From contig NC_071667.1 of NCBI RefSeq assembly GCF_028554725.1, positions 15,979,501 to 16,043,500 of the forward strand: 64,000 nt of DNA. The letters run 5' to 3'. Origin of the DNA: Zeugodacus cucurbitae. Lineage: Eukaryota > Arthropoda > Insecta > Diptera > Tephritidae. Below, piece after piece: positions 47,819 through 60,316 of the stretch. The notes under the pieces are model-generated. The model was given only the letters and a program-made list of their open reading frames with translations, ran no database searches and was not told the DNA's origin. The position numbers were made by a program, and so were the translations under genes. The number at the start of each line of letters is the position of its first letter. The stretch's first letter is position 1.

Positions 47819-48586
47819 TTATCAAATATATCCCTTCCGCTTTTTTGCACTTGGCGTTGACCTCGTGGAACACTACACCCTTCCTGTTGGCCAATTCTGG
47901 ACGCTTCTGGTCGATCGCCATTTGTTCGCGGCAGATGGTATAATTGAGCGTCTGGCCATATGGGAGCAGCTCATAGTGGATTATTCCCTTCCAATCCCAC
48001 CAAACACATAGCAAAACCTTCCTAGGCGTCAATCCCGGCTTGGCCACTGTTTATGACGAATCACCGGCCTTCTACCACGACCGTTTTCGCTTGATATTGT
48101 CGCATGTGATCAATTTTCCGTCGCCAGTCACTATCCGCTTCCAAAATGGGTCGAGTTCGTTCCGTTTCAGCAGCATATCCCAGGCGTTGATTCGATCCAG
48201 AATGTTTTTTGCGTCAAATCATGCGGCACCCAAACATCAAGCTTTTTTGTGTATCCAGCCTTCTGCAGATAGTTTGAACTGGTTGGTGACTATCTAACAT
48301 CACCTGGGCGATGTCTCGAGACATGCCGGTCTAACTCGATGTTTTCCATGATTTCATCGGTATTTGTCGTCACATGTCTTCCGTCGGCTGGCCTACCCAT
48401 GCGGTCGTTTTCCTCCGCAGTTCGAAATGATAGAGTACCATCCTCTAAAACACCATTAATCTCACGGAACGTTTCTCTAGCGTCGTTTTGTAGGTTATGT
48501 CAAGACGTTTCAAAGATGTATAGTATTGCCCGATACGAACTCTGTAGCGCTTTATACAAGACAAAAAGGCGGAAGGAAGATATTAA
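47819..48586 (-). mobile_element. DD34D mariner element 2, internally deleted
   Basis: Ends CAAATATATCCCTTCCGC and (right) GACAAAAAGGCGGAAGG match those of the element at 33.9-35.0 kb. Minus-strand frames show KPGLTPRKVLLCVWWDWKG, ELLPYGQTLN and QKRPELANRKGVVFHE, then jump straight to the terminal repeat. The second and third catalytic Asp are gone. Upstream frames give degraded GDEKLIT-like and KLDVWVPHDL-like text. Confidence 0.78.
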
Positions 48587-49536
48587 TATATTCATCAGTT
48601 TTATTATTATCGATTTATACATTTTCACAAAAAAAGAATCGACCAACTTAACGAGCAGAGAGGTGATCAATCGAGGGCTATTGTGCTACTACATAGATAA
48701 TGAGGAGTACTACTAATATACCTACTACTGAAGAATTTAATATAATATATATTTTAATATTAAGCGGAAGTGGTCGTATTAAAACCAGAATGTAGAGTAG
48801 GTTTCTTTCTCTCTCTGTAAAATGTTCAAATATATGACAAATTAAATTACAATAAAATAACTGCACAACGTTCCATACTTGAATATTTATATGTATATAA
48901 CCTATATATTTATTATATAAACATATTCACTTATTCTAACGTTGTGATGCATACACCATCCTCACGTTTGTCAATTTAAAATTTAAATTACTTTTTAGAT
49001 ATTCATAGTGAAAATTAACTTTACTTTATTAAATGTTTTCAAATTCACTTTACGCACACACCCCCATATATACTTATGTCGTACACAGTATGTTGTTTAT
49101 TAGTTAGCCCCAAAGACTGGACAAAGCTTCATCCTGTTGTTTGTTTTATTAAGCCTGCCAGGGCAACCAATTTTCAATGTAAACTCACAACTTAAAGCAG
49201 ATTGTGTTACTAAACTTTGTTCAATCTTCTACTTAGCGTAACATAAAGTGCTTTAATACTGGGAGTTATAACAACGCAATTAATTTTTTTCTTATAAATA
49301 CTAAATTATTTTGTTATGCGTTGTAAACAAAATATTATTATTCTGTATAAAATTTGGATATAAATGGCCACCATATATCTATTAATTTACACATCATTGC
49401 AGGCTTTCACGGAAAACGGTACATAGAAACTGCAAAGAATTTATTGAATCGAAAATTGTATTTTGTATTGTAGAGTAATAGTATGTATTCACCAGTGACA
49501 TTTTCAATGACCCAATAAGATTTACCAACAACCCTT
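48587..49536. other. Gene-free AT-rich stretch
   Basis: Nothing recognised. Confidence 0.4.
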
Positions 49537-49728
49537 GTTTATTTAAAAAATCAATATTTGGATGAGTTTAATACAACTTTATAGTAAGTGGAGGTATCGA
49601 ACCGTTGATTTGACAGAATAATTCGTTCCGATGTTTATTTAAAAAATCAATATTTGGATGAGTTTAATACAACTTTATAGTAAGTGGAGGTATCGAACCG
49701 TTGATTTGACAGAATAATTCGTTCCGAT
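49537..49728 (+). repeat. Perfect 96-bp tandem duplication
   Basis: 49537-49632 and 49633-49728 are identical by eye, each starting GTTTATTTAAAAAATCAA and ending ATTCGTTCCGAT. Unit without coding content. Complete identity indicates a very recent event. Confidence 0.9.
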
Positions 49729-49859
49729 GAAATATACTTCTATAGAAGTTGTATACTATCTGAACAAGCTCTGAACTGCAGAGTCACCACTTTTTAGAGA
49801 GCTACTCTGAGAGTCTACTCTGACAACCAGAAAGCAATTTAATTTTTTGGTTCGATGAC

Positions 49860-50867
49860 CTGACACAATTTAACCCATATATTCGGCATAAAGTCCTATA
49901 GAAAAACGTCATCATCATATATAGTATATAGGCTGAGGTAATTTCTGAACCGATTTCACTTATTTTCATCACCAGCATAAATTATATCTAAGATTATATG
50001 CTCTTTCTTTCTTTCACAAGTGATGCCACAGATCATATACAATATTTGTGTAAAGTTTTATTTCGCTATCTTCATTGGTTCCTTATGTATATATTATAAA
50101 ATGAAGGAATTCGATGGAATTTGAAATTGAGTTATACGGGAAGTGTCGTGGTTGTGAAGCGATTTCATCCATTTTCCACACTTGTCATCAGAGTGTAAAG
50201 AAAATATTATATACCGAATTTTATTGAAATCTGTCGAGTAGTTCCTGAGATATGGTTTTTCACCTATAAGTGGGCGATGCCACGCCCATTTTCCATTTTG
50301 TAAAAAATCTGAGTGCAGTTTCTTTCTGCTATTTCTTCTGTAAAATTTAGTGTTTCTAGCGAGTTTCGTTAGTGAGTTAACACACTTTTAGTAATTTTCA
50401 ACCTAACCTTTGTATGGGAGGTGGGCGTGGTTATTATCCGATTTCAACTATTTCCATGGCGTATGGTGAGGTACGTAAGAGAACCGACTACAGAAAGCTT
50501 GGTTTATATAGCTTTATTGATTTGTGAGATATGTACAAAAAACTATTTGGGAGCGGGGCTACACCCATTTTCCTAAAAAAATTACATCCAAATATGGCCC
50601 TTACTAGGACTATTCTTTGTACCAAATTTTACTTTTATAACTTTATTTATGGATTAGTTATGACACTTTATGTGTGTTCGGTTTCCGGTCCCAAGGAACA
50701 TATGTTCGAAGTTTCATTAAGATATCTCAATTTATACTCAAGTTATCCGTTGCTCGGACGGACAGACAGACTTTCGGACCGTCTCGTCACCCTGATCATT
50801 TTGATATATATAACTCTGTATCTAACTGGCTTAGTTTTACTTTTGTTGCGAGAGTATAATAATGTGT
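49860..50867 (-). repeat. Dispersed repeat family, copy 4
   Basis: Reverse orientation. Complements of the family blocks appear in order: TATTCGGCATAAAGTCC, CTTCATTGGTTCCTTATG, CTGAGATATGGTTTTTCACC, GGAGGTGGGCGTGGTTATTA, CGGACGGACAGACAG, ending TTTTGTTGCGAGAGTATAAT. A 119-codon plus-strand frame across it is not a gene. Confidence 0.8.
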
Positions 50868-53800
50868 TATTCAAATTGTCATGCTCTTAGCCTGAAAATT
50901 GCAAATATAATGAGCGTACCAAACGAAGTTGAGCCGATTGTGTTACCTCTGGCAAGGACCAGAACCTAATTTGATACTCATGTTGTATGTATTCTTATGA
51001 ACTCAAACTGTTACTGTCTCTGCCATTTTAGCGAAACATAAACATCTATGTAACACAAATTATAATTGAGAAGCGTCACTTCGCCGTTAATTTTGTTTAT
51101 GTAAAGTTGTTCTTCATTAGCGTAAAAAATAAAAATAAATAAATCAAAAAGTTTTATTTTCTCCCTATGGAACTGTCCGACAAAAAAACAAACCATATGA
51201 CGAGAGATACATACATAAATGCCTTTAATAAAAAGTCCTGCATTTAAGAAACTTCAAAAGCCTGCTGAGGAATATATCACAAGCTATTTAGGAAATATAT
51301 TCATATTTAGCATGCTCAACTGCTTGCTGGCTGGTGTTCATTAGCTACGCGGTAATATTGCGGCAAGTACGCCACAAAGTTTGTTTAATTTTTATTCATG
51401 TCGGAAGTAAACAATGTCAATTTAAACTTTTTATTATTATTTACTTTCACACCTCATTTCAATTGGTCGTTTCACTTTATAAATTAATTTCCATAACGTT
51501 ATTTTTTCGCAGTTGTGCTTCATGTTTAACTTAAAAAATAAAAAATTTAACGAAAAAACAACAAGTGAAATGTAAATATTATGATGACAAAAAATATATT
51601 ATTTCAATATGTATACAATACTTAATAAATACTAACAACATAAGTTAATGTAAACTCAGCACAGCCCTGAAATATGGCTCATTAATGAAAGGCGCTTTCT
51701 ACCTATACATATAAAAAGTCCCTTTCAATTATTAAAGTTATGCTCGCTTTTAAAGTCACTTATATTTCAATCTAAAATATTTGAGCAAAACCTCAATGAC
51801 GTCACTTGCTCAATATGCCTTAATTAATGAAACTCATTCAGTCATCATCAAATATCTCCCCTTACTTTGTAAACCATTTTTGTGATGCTCTGTAAGCCTG
51901 TGTATAACAAGCAAACGCTGATGACTTAACAAATCTAAATTTATTTGCATTAATTTATTATATTGACGCAATAATGATTTTACACTTCAACTATTATGTG
52001 TAATAGATGGAAATAAAATCAATCATTTTAGGTGATTAGGAAGCACGAAAATGCACTCAGCTTCAATTTAACTGTTTGGAGACGTCAAATCGACTGATAT
52101 AGCATTACCGTATCGCACATACAGTCAAACGTAAAAGCACGTTAAAAGCATTACTTAGGTTTCAGGTGATAAACGTATGTATGGAAAATGTTAGTGTCAT
52201 ACCCTTTAAGAAATTGGAGATTTCAATAATGCAGACTAATAGACTTGTATGGTATAAGTATTGTGAAGTATAGCATCATAATATTGAAATAGACATGCCA
52301 TCCGAACTATAGGAAGAAGTATAAAACCAAACTGTAGTTATGTTTCCATTACTTGGGTGTTAGAAAGTTCCACTAGCAATATCCCAGATAAAGGACTCCA
52401 GCAACTGAGAACGTTTTGTTTTAACTAATATAGATATTCTACAATTGACCAGTTATTTGCCATTTCCTAAACTCTAAAAACAACTCTGGAAAAACAGGTG
52501 GCCAACTATCATATCTTTGTATATTATTCATAAATACCTCTCTCGACAGATTGAAGGATTTCTATATATAAGATTCTCATCATACTATAAGACAGAGCGA
52601 TTTTTTGAGATGGTTCTTGACATATTCCAAATAAAAACTTTATGAATGCTTTATATGTAGACTTATCCCTAACTTAAAACACTTAATGCTACAGATTCAA
52701 AAGCATTGTCCTACAGGGTATTCATGCTTTGGAAAAAGTATATGTAAGAGATTTAGAGTTGACACTTCAATGTGTTTATTGAAACTGATTGCAGGCAAGT
52801 CTCCGCAAAACGATACGTTGACGACAGTAGAACAATACTTCAGAATTTTGGCCTGCCACAAAATCACAAATTCCGCGCATTGATATGCAAATAGACAAGG
52901 TAAAATTTTTTTATAGCACAAGGGTGGCTACACCGGCTTATAGACCGTTATGTTTGTATATAGTATTTTGAATACACTATAAGTCTCAACTAGTATCTAC
53001 CTTTACGCGAATATAAGTTAGCTTACCTATTAGCCTGGTAAATCCTGCCAGTTACACATGTGCCACTTAGAGAAGTATTACGAAAGCAGCTAAGCATCTG
53101 CTTAAAGCGCTAAAACTGTTTGAGTTTGAAGAAGAGCGAGTTGAAAATAGTTTAAAGTTGCTACAAACATAACAACAAAAACATATGCGCACATAGAAGA
53201 TGAAAATTTGCCTCAAGCACTGTTCCACAGCGCATTAAATTGTTAAAGAACATACACATACACAGCTACACACATACATGCATATTTAGCTGAGTGTGGA
53301 AATGTGGCAGTCGAAGGCAAATGCTTACAGCTCAGCTGCTGTTGCTCGCTGATAATTGCTTGCAATTGCAACTGTATTGAAGCGTTGGCCAAATGCGGTA
53401 GCAAGTTAAACAGCTGCGCAAACAAACACCAGAGCGAGCTTGGCAAAAACTTAAAAACACACATATGGGAGGCTTTCATTTGATGCACATCCGTACATAC
53501 ATATGTATTTACATAGCTCTACATATCTTATATTTGTATATTTGTATATAAGATGCTTGGGTATGTACATACATATATTGAAATTTCGACTCACTTTCGT
53601 CAATATTTGTTGTAAGTAGTTAAGTGCCGCGGAGCTTGATTGGTATGGTATTAGTTTTGTTGAGGTATCCTTAAGCAAGGATTTTCTACACGTAACTTTG
53701 CAAATTTGTTAGAACTCTGTTGATATTACTTTTAACAGCATATTTGAATTGTTGTTTACGTTAGGATTAAGCCAGCTGTTACTGTGCTATGCTTTCTTTT

Positions 53801-55249
53801 CAATGCGACCTTAAGCCATGGCAACATAATGCTTTGCAGTTATTTTTGGTGTTTTTTGTACCACAACTTTTATAACATACAAAGTTTTCCGCCTATTGTG
53901 TATTTCTTTTACCCTCGGAGCGTGTTTATAGTATATACAACTAGTCGTGGTATGAAAATGATCAGGATAACGAGACCTAAAATTTGGATGAATATCCGGC
54001 GGTCTAGCCCTATCAATAAATTATAATGATTTCTGGTAGTACTTGAAAAATTTTACATCAAATAATGTGATCTCGCTCCAAAAAAATATAGCAATGGGTC
54101 CTTTATACAAATGACAGATATAACAATTTCTATCCTCTTCATTCTATATTAAAGGCTGACAACAAATCTCCACATATTCCAATAAAATTAAAATTTAAAG
54201 GACTATCTTATGCACCGGTACCTAGCGTAGTTAGCCCAGCCTTACTCAGCCGTCCCACAACTTTTTACACACCATTCTCCGGCTTATGTATGCTCTTACA
54301 ATAAATTTTCTCCATGTGGTGATACCTTGAAGTACTGTGAGGCATACAAATTCGTGCTTTTGAAGGATTTAAAATATTTGTTGTTGCCGGCAGATAACGA
54401 CACCGTAAACATACATATGAACAAATCAGATGAATTGCAGGAAGGATAACCAGCTAACAGTGATGGCTTTGACAATCAGCACATGGCGCGAGCAACCAGC
54501 AGTCAAACATGCACACAACTATAACAACAACAACAACAGAACTGAGCAATTTGAAAAACTAATGCCAAGCATTTCGTGGCATATTTAGGCATCAGTAAAT
54601 GGAATAATGTTGTAATATATACGTATTATCTACCTGTTTCGCGGTGACAGCTAAAAATAAAAATACAACAATGTTGTGCTGAAATGTGCTGTTGTAACAG
54701 GTGATATTGAATTCAATTAATGCGGAAATGTACTTCAATGAATTTTGTATTACTTTTGTATCTCCACCATTGAAAAACAATAATAAATCGCAAGCATTTT
54801 CTTAAAATAACGACATAAGATGGAAAAATTATATAAGCATAAAATCGAAATTGCGTCGATTTCATTTGATGTGCTCATATATAACAGTGAAATGCGAGGC
54901 ATTAACGCGTGAATGTGCAGGTGTTAAAATAAAACAACAGTTTGTGATTGTTAAATGGTATTTACAACAGCACTTATTACTTCCATTTTATTGCAACCAA
55001 AATGATAAACTGTAATGTACCTAGCTCGGAATCTGTTTCTAGGCTAAAATAGATAGTAGGTTTGTGTATTAAATTGTTTAGTTTTATAAGATCACGAAGA
55101 ACCTTTACTCGAAAAACTCATATACATATATATTTTGATGCCTTATATACGCTTTGAGCTTTAGCTTAGTTTAATAGTAACATCTCGCACCGCTCAAGTC
55201 CATCTTCATAGTCATTCTTTCGGTTTTTTTCGGAATCTACATCAAGAAT
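50868..55249. other. 4.4-kb gene-free stretch
   Basis: No gene, RNA gene or bounded element found. Short simple repeats occur (CATACATA near 53490-53570, ACA repeats at about 54525-54540). Frames up to 104 codons show no domain. Complex patches near 53300-53450 and 54230-54500 could be non-coding regulatory DNA. Confidence 0.45.
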
Positions 55250-55565
55250 AGAATCATCATCAATTGGCACTACAACCGGTCGGTTTTGGCCGCGTCCATA
55301 AGCCTTCGCCAGTCGTCTCTGCATTGCGCACAACGGCACCTGTTGGAGATTTCCAGCTTCGTCAGGTCCCCATCCACTTCATCCTTCCACCTGAGTTTCG
55401 GTGGTCCTTTTCGTGGGTACCGTGTCGTACATTTTTCGTGCTGGAGTATATTCTTCCATTTGGGCGATATGGCCAAGCCAGCGCAACCGTTGTATTTTTA
55501 TGCGCCGCACTATGTCTATATCGCCGAAGAGCTCTTACAGTTCGTCATTCCAACGATTCCGGTAC

Positions 55566-56372
55566 TCACGGGCCATAAATCCTTAGGAGGACTTTTCTCA
55601 CGAAAGCTCCTAAGGAGTGCTCATCTTTATTGGTCATCGTCCATGCTTCCGCGTCATACATCAGGACGGGTATGATGAGCGACTTATAGAGCGTTACTTT
55701 GGTTTTGCGAAAGAGGGCTCTGCTTTTCAATTGCCTACTGAGCCTGTGATACCACCTGTTGGCAAGAGTGATCCTCCGAATGATTTCGTGGCTGACGTCG
55801 TAGTTTGAGTTTATGCTGGAACCTAGATAAACGAAGTCTTTTACTACTTCGAAGTTGTAATTATCGACGTGTTCTCCTAACCGCTGAGACCCTTTGCATG
55901 ATGACAGGAGGTACTTCGTTTTGCTCTCGTTCACTACTAGACTCATTTGCTTCGCTTCTTTTTCCAGGTTTGAAAATGCTACGCACACGGCCCTGTTGTT
56001 GCAGCCGACAATGTCGATGTCGTCGGCATAGGCCAATAACTGGTGACTCTTAAAAAAGATTGTGCCAGTACGATTAAGATCTGCAGCGCAAATTATCTTC
56101 TCCAGCATTAGGTTAAAGAAATCGGGGTCGCCTTGTCTGAAACCTCGTTTGGTATCGAACGGCTCAGAGAGGTCCTTCCCTATTCTGACGAAGCTGGTGA
56201 TAGCGCTCAACGTCATTTTACATAGCCGTATAAGTTTTGTGGATATCCCAAAATCAGATATTGCGGCATAAAGGCGATCTATTTTTGTGCTAACGAACAC
56301 AGCTTTGAAATCAACAAAAAGTCTTTTTTCTGACCATATTTGGCAGAGGAGTAGATGCATGCGCGTTATCAA
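55566..56372 (-). pseudogene. RTE reverse transcriptase, copy E
   Basis: 268-codon frame with RLFVDFKAVFVSTK (first Asp), IRLCKMTLSAITSFVRIG, KRGFRQGDPDFFNLM, QLLAYADDIDIVG (catalytic YADD), LVVNESKTKYLLSS, FVYLGSSINSNYDVS and KSLIIPVLMYDAEAWT. The N-terminal fingers are missing: text before CQIWSEKRLFVDF is joined directly. The C-terminus continues in another frame at 55270-55476 (YPRKGPPKLRWKDEVDGDL). Confidence 0.82.
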
Positions 56373-56888
56373 ATCCTTGCCGCCATGTTTGAACAGCTCG
56401 GCAGGTCTGAGCCTGTGGCTTTGTTGTTTTTAAGCCGGGCAATTGCTATTTCAACCTCGTTATGGTATGTGTGATACGACAACGTTGTCGTCAATGACTG
56501 TGGGTTCGGGTTCCACTTCCATGCTATCGATAGCATTGCTATCACCGTTCAGCAAACTCGAGAAGTGTGCCCTCCAAGTCCTTAGTACGATCTGGGCATC
56601 TGTCACCATGTTGCCTTGATCGTCTTTGCAGGAACTTGGCCTGGGTTTAAAGCCTCTAGCCTTCTACCTTCCGATAAAAGTCTCGGACCATGTTCCTGTT
56701 TTTTTTTTTTCAGTTTAAAAATACGTCTCTCTTCCTTCCTCTTCGTACGATAACAGCTCGCGTCGGTGAGGTACGCAAGGTGGCCCTGTAGGCTCTGTCA
56801 GCCTCAAACCGTTATCAGCAGTTTGATCATGAAGGCCGAATTTTCCGACTGTCGGACCAAACGAACTGTTTCCTTGCCCCCCTGGCGT

Positions 56889-57587
56889 TTATGTCACCAA
56901 GCACGATTTTGATATTGTGGAGAGTGCAGCGCTCTTATGTGTGTTTGGGGAGTGCATTGAAATCATCTTCTCTTCGTCTTTCTCATTCGTCGGGGTATGA
57001 GCACAAATTAAGCTGATGTTGTGGAATTTAGCATTTATGCGAATCGTGGCGATTCGCTCGTGGTGTGAATCCGGAGACGAGTTGGCGAAGTCTCCGCCGC
57101 ACCACAAAACCCACACCAAATATGTGCTCCGTTGCATGACATCTGTAGTAGATGTCACATGATTGTCGTTTATTACAACCATGTCCCGTCCATCGCATTT
57201 CCTGGATGGCAGCGATGTCAGCCTTACATTTTCCCAGGACATCTTCCACTTGGGTAGAGGCACCTTCCCTATATGGGCTAAATCGTGGTCCTTTGTTCGT
57301 TTGCGGGGGTCGTCATCAAAAAAAGGGGTCCTTATCCGAGTCTTTATTGGTCGTTTGATTGGATTTTTTTTACATGGTGGGTCCCAAACCCAACGCATAA
57401 CCCTGGTTGGGGAATACAGTTTTGTAGAACGTTTATATAGCGAGTCGCTTGCTCCAAGACAGACGCCCGGTTGCAGCCGCACTTCCTGGTGAACAGACGC
57501 TGCGAACCCTGGCGAACCCTTAAACCGAATAAGCCGGAGTGGCCTCACCAAGGCACCCTCTCTTTTAGCTGTGACCCTGAGTTCCAC
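56889..57587 (-). pseudogene. RTE endonuclease region, copy E, broken
   Basis: The frame starts in the element's 5' region and includes FFDDDPRKRTKDHDLA, where the normal element would continue into the endonuclease. The endonuclease motifs are in the overlapping frame 57028-57249 (AAIQEMRW, GFVVRRRLRQL) and then back in this frame (ATIRINAKFHNISLICAHTP). At least two frameshifts and a deletion, so it cannot produce an endonuclease. Confidence 0.65.
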
Positions 57588-57655
57588 TCGGATTGGTTAC
57601 CGCATCTCGCTCAGGGTGCTCGACGTGGACGCAGGAGAGCAATTGAGCATGATAG

Positions 57656-57954
57656 GTAAACTGCAACTGGATACGCAGAGAAGCTACCACACTTCATTTA
57701 TATCCTAAGAATAGAATATCGGGTCTAAAATAAATTCGTCAGATCTAAAGTAATATACATAATAGAGAACATTTTATCGAAGGATCAACCATCTTCGACC
57801 AAGAATTGAATAATGGAACACCATCTTTTGACTTCGGCATCTTTGTGAGCTGCGATTTGTTGTCGCTTATTGTCGAGTACCTGTTATTGAAATCTTTTTT
57901 ACGCTAATTCAATTCTTAGAAAACTCTCTATAGCCTTGGCAATATATAGATTTT
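57656..57954. other. Short spacer
   Basis: About 300 bp of unique-looking DNA between copy E and the next dispersed repeat. Nothing recognised. Confidence 0.4.
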
Positions 57955-59165
57955 TATACTCTCGCAACAAAGTTGCTAGCAACAAAGTTGCTAGAGAGTA
58001 TTATAGTTTTGTTCACATAACGGTTGTTTGTAACACCCAAAACTAAACGAGTTAGATATAGGGTTATATATACCAAAGTGATCAGGGTGAAGAGTGGAGT
58101 TCAAATCCGAATGTCTGTCTGTCCGTCCGTCCGTCTGTACAAGCTGTAACTTGAGTAAAAATTAAGATATCTTGATGAAACTTGGCACACTTATTCCTTG
58201 GCACCATAGGAAGGTTGCTTTCGAATCGAGCAAAATCGGACCACTGTCACGCCCACAAAATGGCGAAAACCGAAAACACTTAAGTGTCATAACTAAGTCA
58301 TAAATAGAGCTATGGAAATAAAATTTGATATGAAGGATCGCACTATGAAGGGGCATATTTGGATGTAATTTTTTTGGGGAGGTGGGCCCCTCCCCCAAAT
58401 AGATTTTTTGTACATACCTCGGAAACCAAGAGAGCTATATAAACCAAACTTTCTGCAGTCGTGTTTTTTAGCCACTTCCTAATACAGTCCAAAAATGAAA
58501 GAAATCGGGTAATAACCACGCCCACCTCCCATACAAAGGTTAGGTTGAAAATTACTAAAAGTGGGTTAACTCACTAACAAAAACGTTAGAAACACTAAAT
58601 TTCACATAAGAAATGGCAGATGGAATCTACACTCAGCTTTTTTTACAAAATGGAAAATGGGCGTGGCGTCGCCCACTTATGGGTCAAAAACCATATCTTA
58701 GTAAATACCCGACCGATTTCAATGAAACTTGGTTTGTAATAGTTTCCTTACTTCCCAATGATATGTTGTGAAAATAGGCAAAATCGCTTCACAACCACGC
58801 CTACTGCCTATATACCAGAACTTTGAAGTCCATCTGAATCGTTTACATTACAATATATACATATGTAAAGTAAGCACTAGTGAAGATATCTGTGCAGAAC
58901 TTTGCATAAATTCTGCATTTATAGTGTGGCAGTCCCTTTCTAAAAAGCGCCGAAGTCGGTCCATAGGTTTTCAAGACCCCATATATCGAACATGAGGACC
59001 TCGGTGCTTCTAATATAATATTAGGGTTTCCAACTTTTAATAGGCTTTATACAATATATATGACGAATATGTGGGTCAAATTGTGTATTATATAATATAA
59101 ATAAAGTTAAATAAATAAATTGCGAGAGTATAAAATGTTCGGTTACACCCTTCCTTACTTGTTTT
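57955..59165 (+). repeat. Dispersed repeat family, copy 5 (most complete)
   Basis: Begins TATACTCTCGCAACAAAGTT and ends TTGCGAGAGTATAAAATG plus CCTTCCTTACTTG, so its ends include inverted copies of TATACTCTCGCAA. It contains, in order, a CTGTCTGTCCGTCCGTCCG tract (58112), a TGGCACACTTATTCC block, GGGGCATATTTGGATG, CTGCAGTCG and the later blocks shared with copies 1-4. At the 5' end AACAAAGTTGCTAG is duplicated. Frames inside are not conserved as protein. Confidence 0.85.
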
Positions 59166-59992
59166 CTTTACTTTTCTCTTTTTGCAAATATATTTCGGCT
59201 TTTCTTTAATCTTCGTATAGTGTTATGCTCTTCTAGCTTTATCTTCAAGAAACTCTGGCTGCAGCCAGTCCATAAGCTTGCTTCTTTCCGTATAAGTTTA
59301 ATAATTCTGTTTTCTTCAGGACCGTGAATTAGATTTCATCGATAGTCAACAAAACCATCTTTCTACTAAATTTTATAAACACATAAACATAGTATAACGT
59401 TCATTAATTCATGCGATAATTACAGAATATACACGCAGACGTACACTAGTGGTTATGTTATCGATACCGCTACACATGTAGATATGCCAAACATTGCTTA
59501 GGTGTTGGTCTAATTGCAGCAACCTAATGTTTTGTGCTTGCAAACTGTAATATTAGACTACAGTAATAACAAAAACAGTCAATGCGAACACGCACCTCCA
59601 TTCAGCTTGTTTAAACACCTGCTTGCATTTAAGCCTATATCGACTCAACGGTATTACGGTATCATGGGGAAAATGTGATAACTTAGGGCAATAACACGTT
59701 GGCTTAACAGAAGCCTTAGTCTAGTGTTATTCAATTTCCTGTTGAGTATTGAGGAAATGTGAAGACAAAATAAATTTACAGAATAAAGGGTATCGCTATA
59801 TCAATAATATGTATGCGGCCCAGACTAGTTGGTCTCTCCAATCTATCGAGACCAATTTTGAGACTTCTTAACCTCGAAGACCCTCTACTATAAAGAAAAT
59901 ATATACATCACGTAGTTGTAACAATTTATTTTATTTTATACAGAGTAGCCACACCATTTTCATATATGTATGTATGTGCACAACAACCCGTC
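59166..59992. other. Gene-free stretch downstream of the 107-aa gene
   Basis: AT-rich. Holds the likely 3' UTR of the minus-strand ORF that ends at 59993 and a small GGTCTC...GAGACC hairpin near 59831-59853. Confidence 0.4.
59925..59930 (-). terminator. Candidate polyadenylation signal
   Basis: TTTATT on the plus strand is AATAAA on the minus strand, about 63 nt beyond the stop codon of the 107-aa ORF. In AT-rich DNA such a hexamer is common, so support is modest. Confidence 0.3.
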
Positions 59993-60316
59993 TTACTTTC
60001 GATAAAAATTGGCCGAACGTGGTGAATTTTTCGCTGTCATATATGTAAATGGTGTTGGCGGTAGCGATGGCGATCGTCTAGCTTTAATCTTTTTTTCTAG
60101 GCAATGCCGCTCACGACGTCTCTCCTGCACTTTTTGTTGCTCCTCGGGCACACGCGTAAGCTTTCGTTCATAGATCGGTTCGATTACTTTGCGGGAATTT
60201 CGATTATGAAACAGTAATTGACAAAAGGCCAACTCTTCGCTGACCGTACGCATTCTAGGAATATCCAGCGGCACCACCATTTCGCTTGATATTTGCTCAA
60301 AATCAGCAGCGGCCAT
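59993..60316 (-). CDS. Small uncharacterised protein, 107 aa
   Basis: Intronless frame with a good start context (AAAG before ATGG, A at -3) and TAA stop. The sequence is higher in G+C than the flanks and reads as normal protein: N-terminal MAAADFEQISSEMVVPLDIP, then RTVSEELAFCQLLFHNRN, a strongly charged middle with EEQQKVQERRRERH and KKIKARR that could form a helix or bind nucleic acid, and a Ser/Pro-rich tail (RRSPSLPPTPF). No signal peptide or membrane segment. I do not recognise the family. It may be a whole small gene or the only exon visible of one. An AATAAA lies about 63 nt downstream. Of the short frames in the right half of the window this is the most gene-like. Confidence 0.55.
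   Translation of the reverse strand: MAAADFEQISSEMVVPLDIPRMRTVSEELAFCQLLFHNRNSRKVIEPIYERKLTRVPEEQQKVQERRRERHCLEKKIKARRSPSLPPTPFTYMTAKNSPRSANFYRK

Larger units (their letters stand above)
55250..57655 (-). mobile_element. RTE-clade retrotransposon of a second, diverged lineage, copy E
   Basis: 3' end at the left: on the minus strand the element finishes with CCAATTGATGATGATTCT, a GAT-repeat tail typical of RTE elements. Endonuclease, RT and C-terminal pieces are in order but in several frames. Protein sequence is clearly different from copies A-D (for example LRIYGP, KSHQLLAYADDIDIVGCNN), so this is a separate lineage. Large internal deletions remove part of the endonuclease and the RT fingers. 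Confidence 0.83.

Noticed and set aside
50531..50890. 119-codon plus-strand frame
   Set aside because: Lies inside a reverse-oriented copy of the dispersed repeat, where no frame is kept between copies.
58112..58140. CTGTCCGT tract as an independent minisatellite
   Set aside because: It is a constant internal part of the dispersed repeat family (also at 63662 and, in reverse, 40331 and 50755).
59831..59853. GGTCTC...GAGACC hairpin as a regulatory RNA element
   Set aside because: A 6-bp stem alone is expected by chance at this scale.
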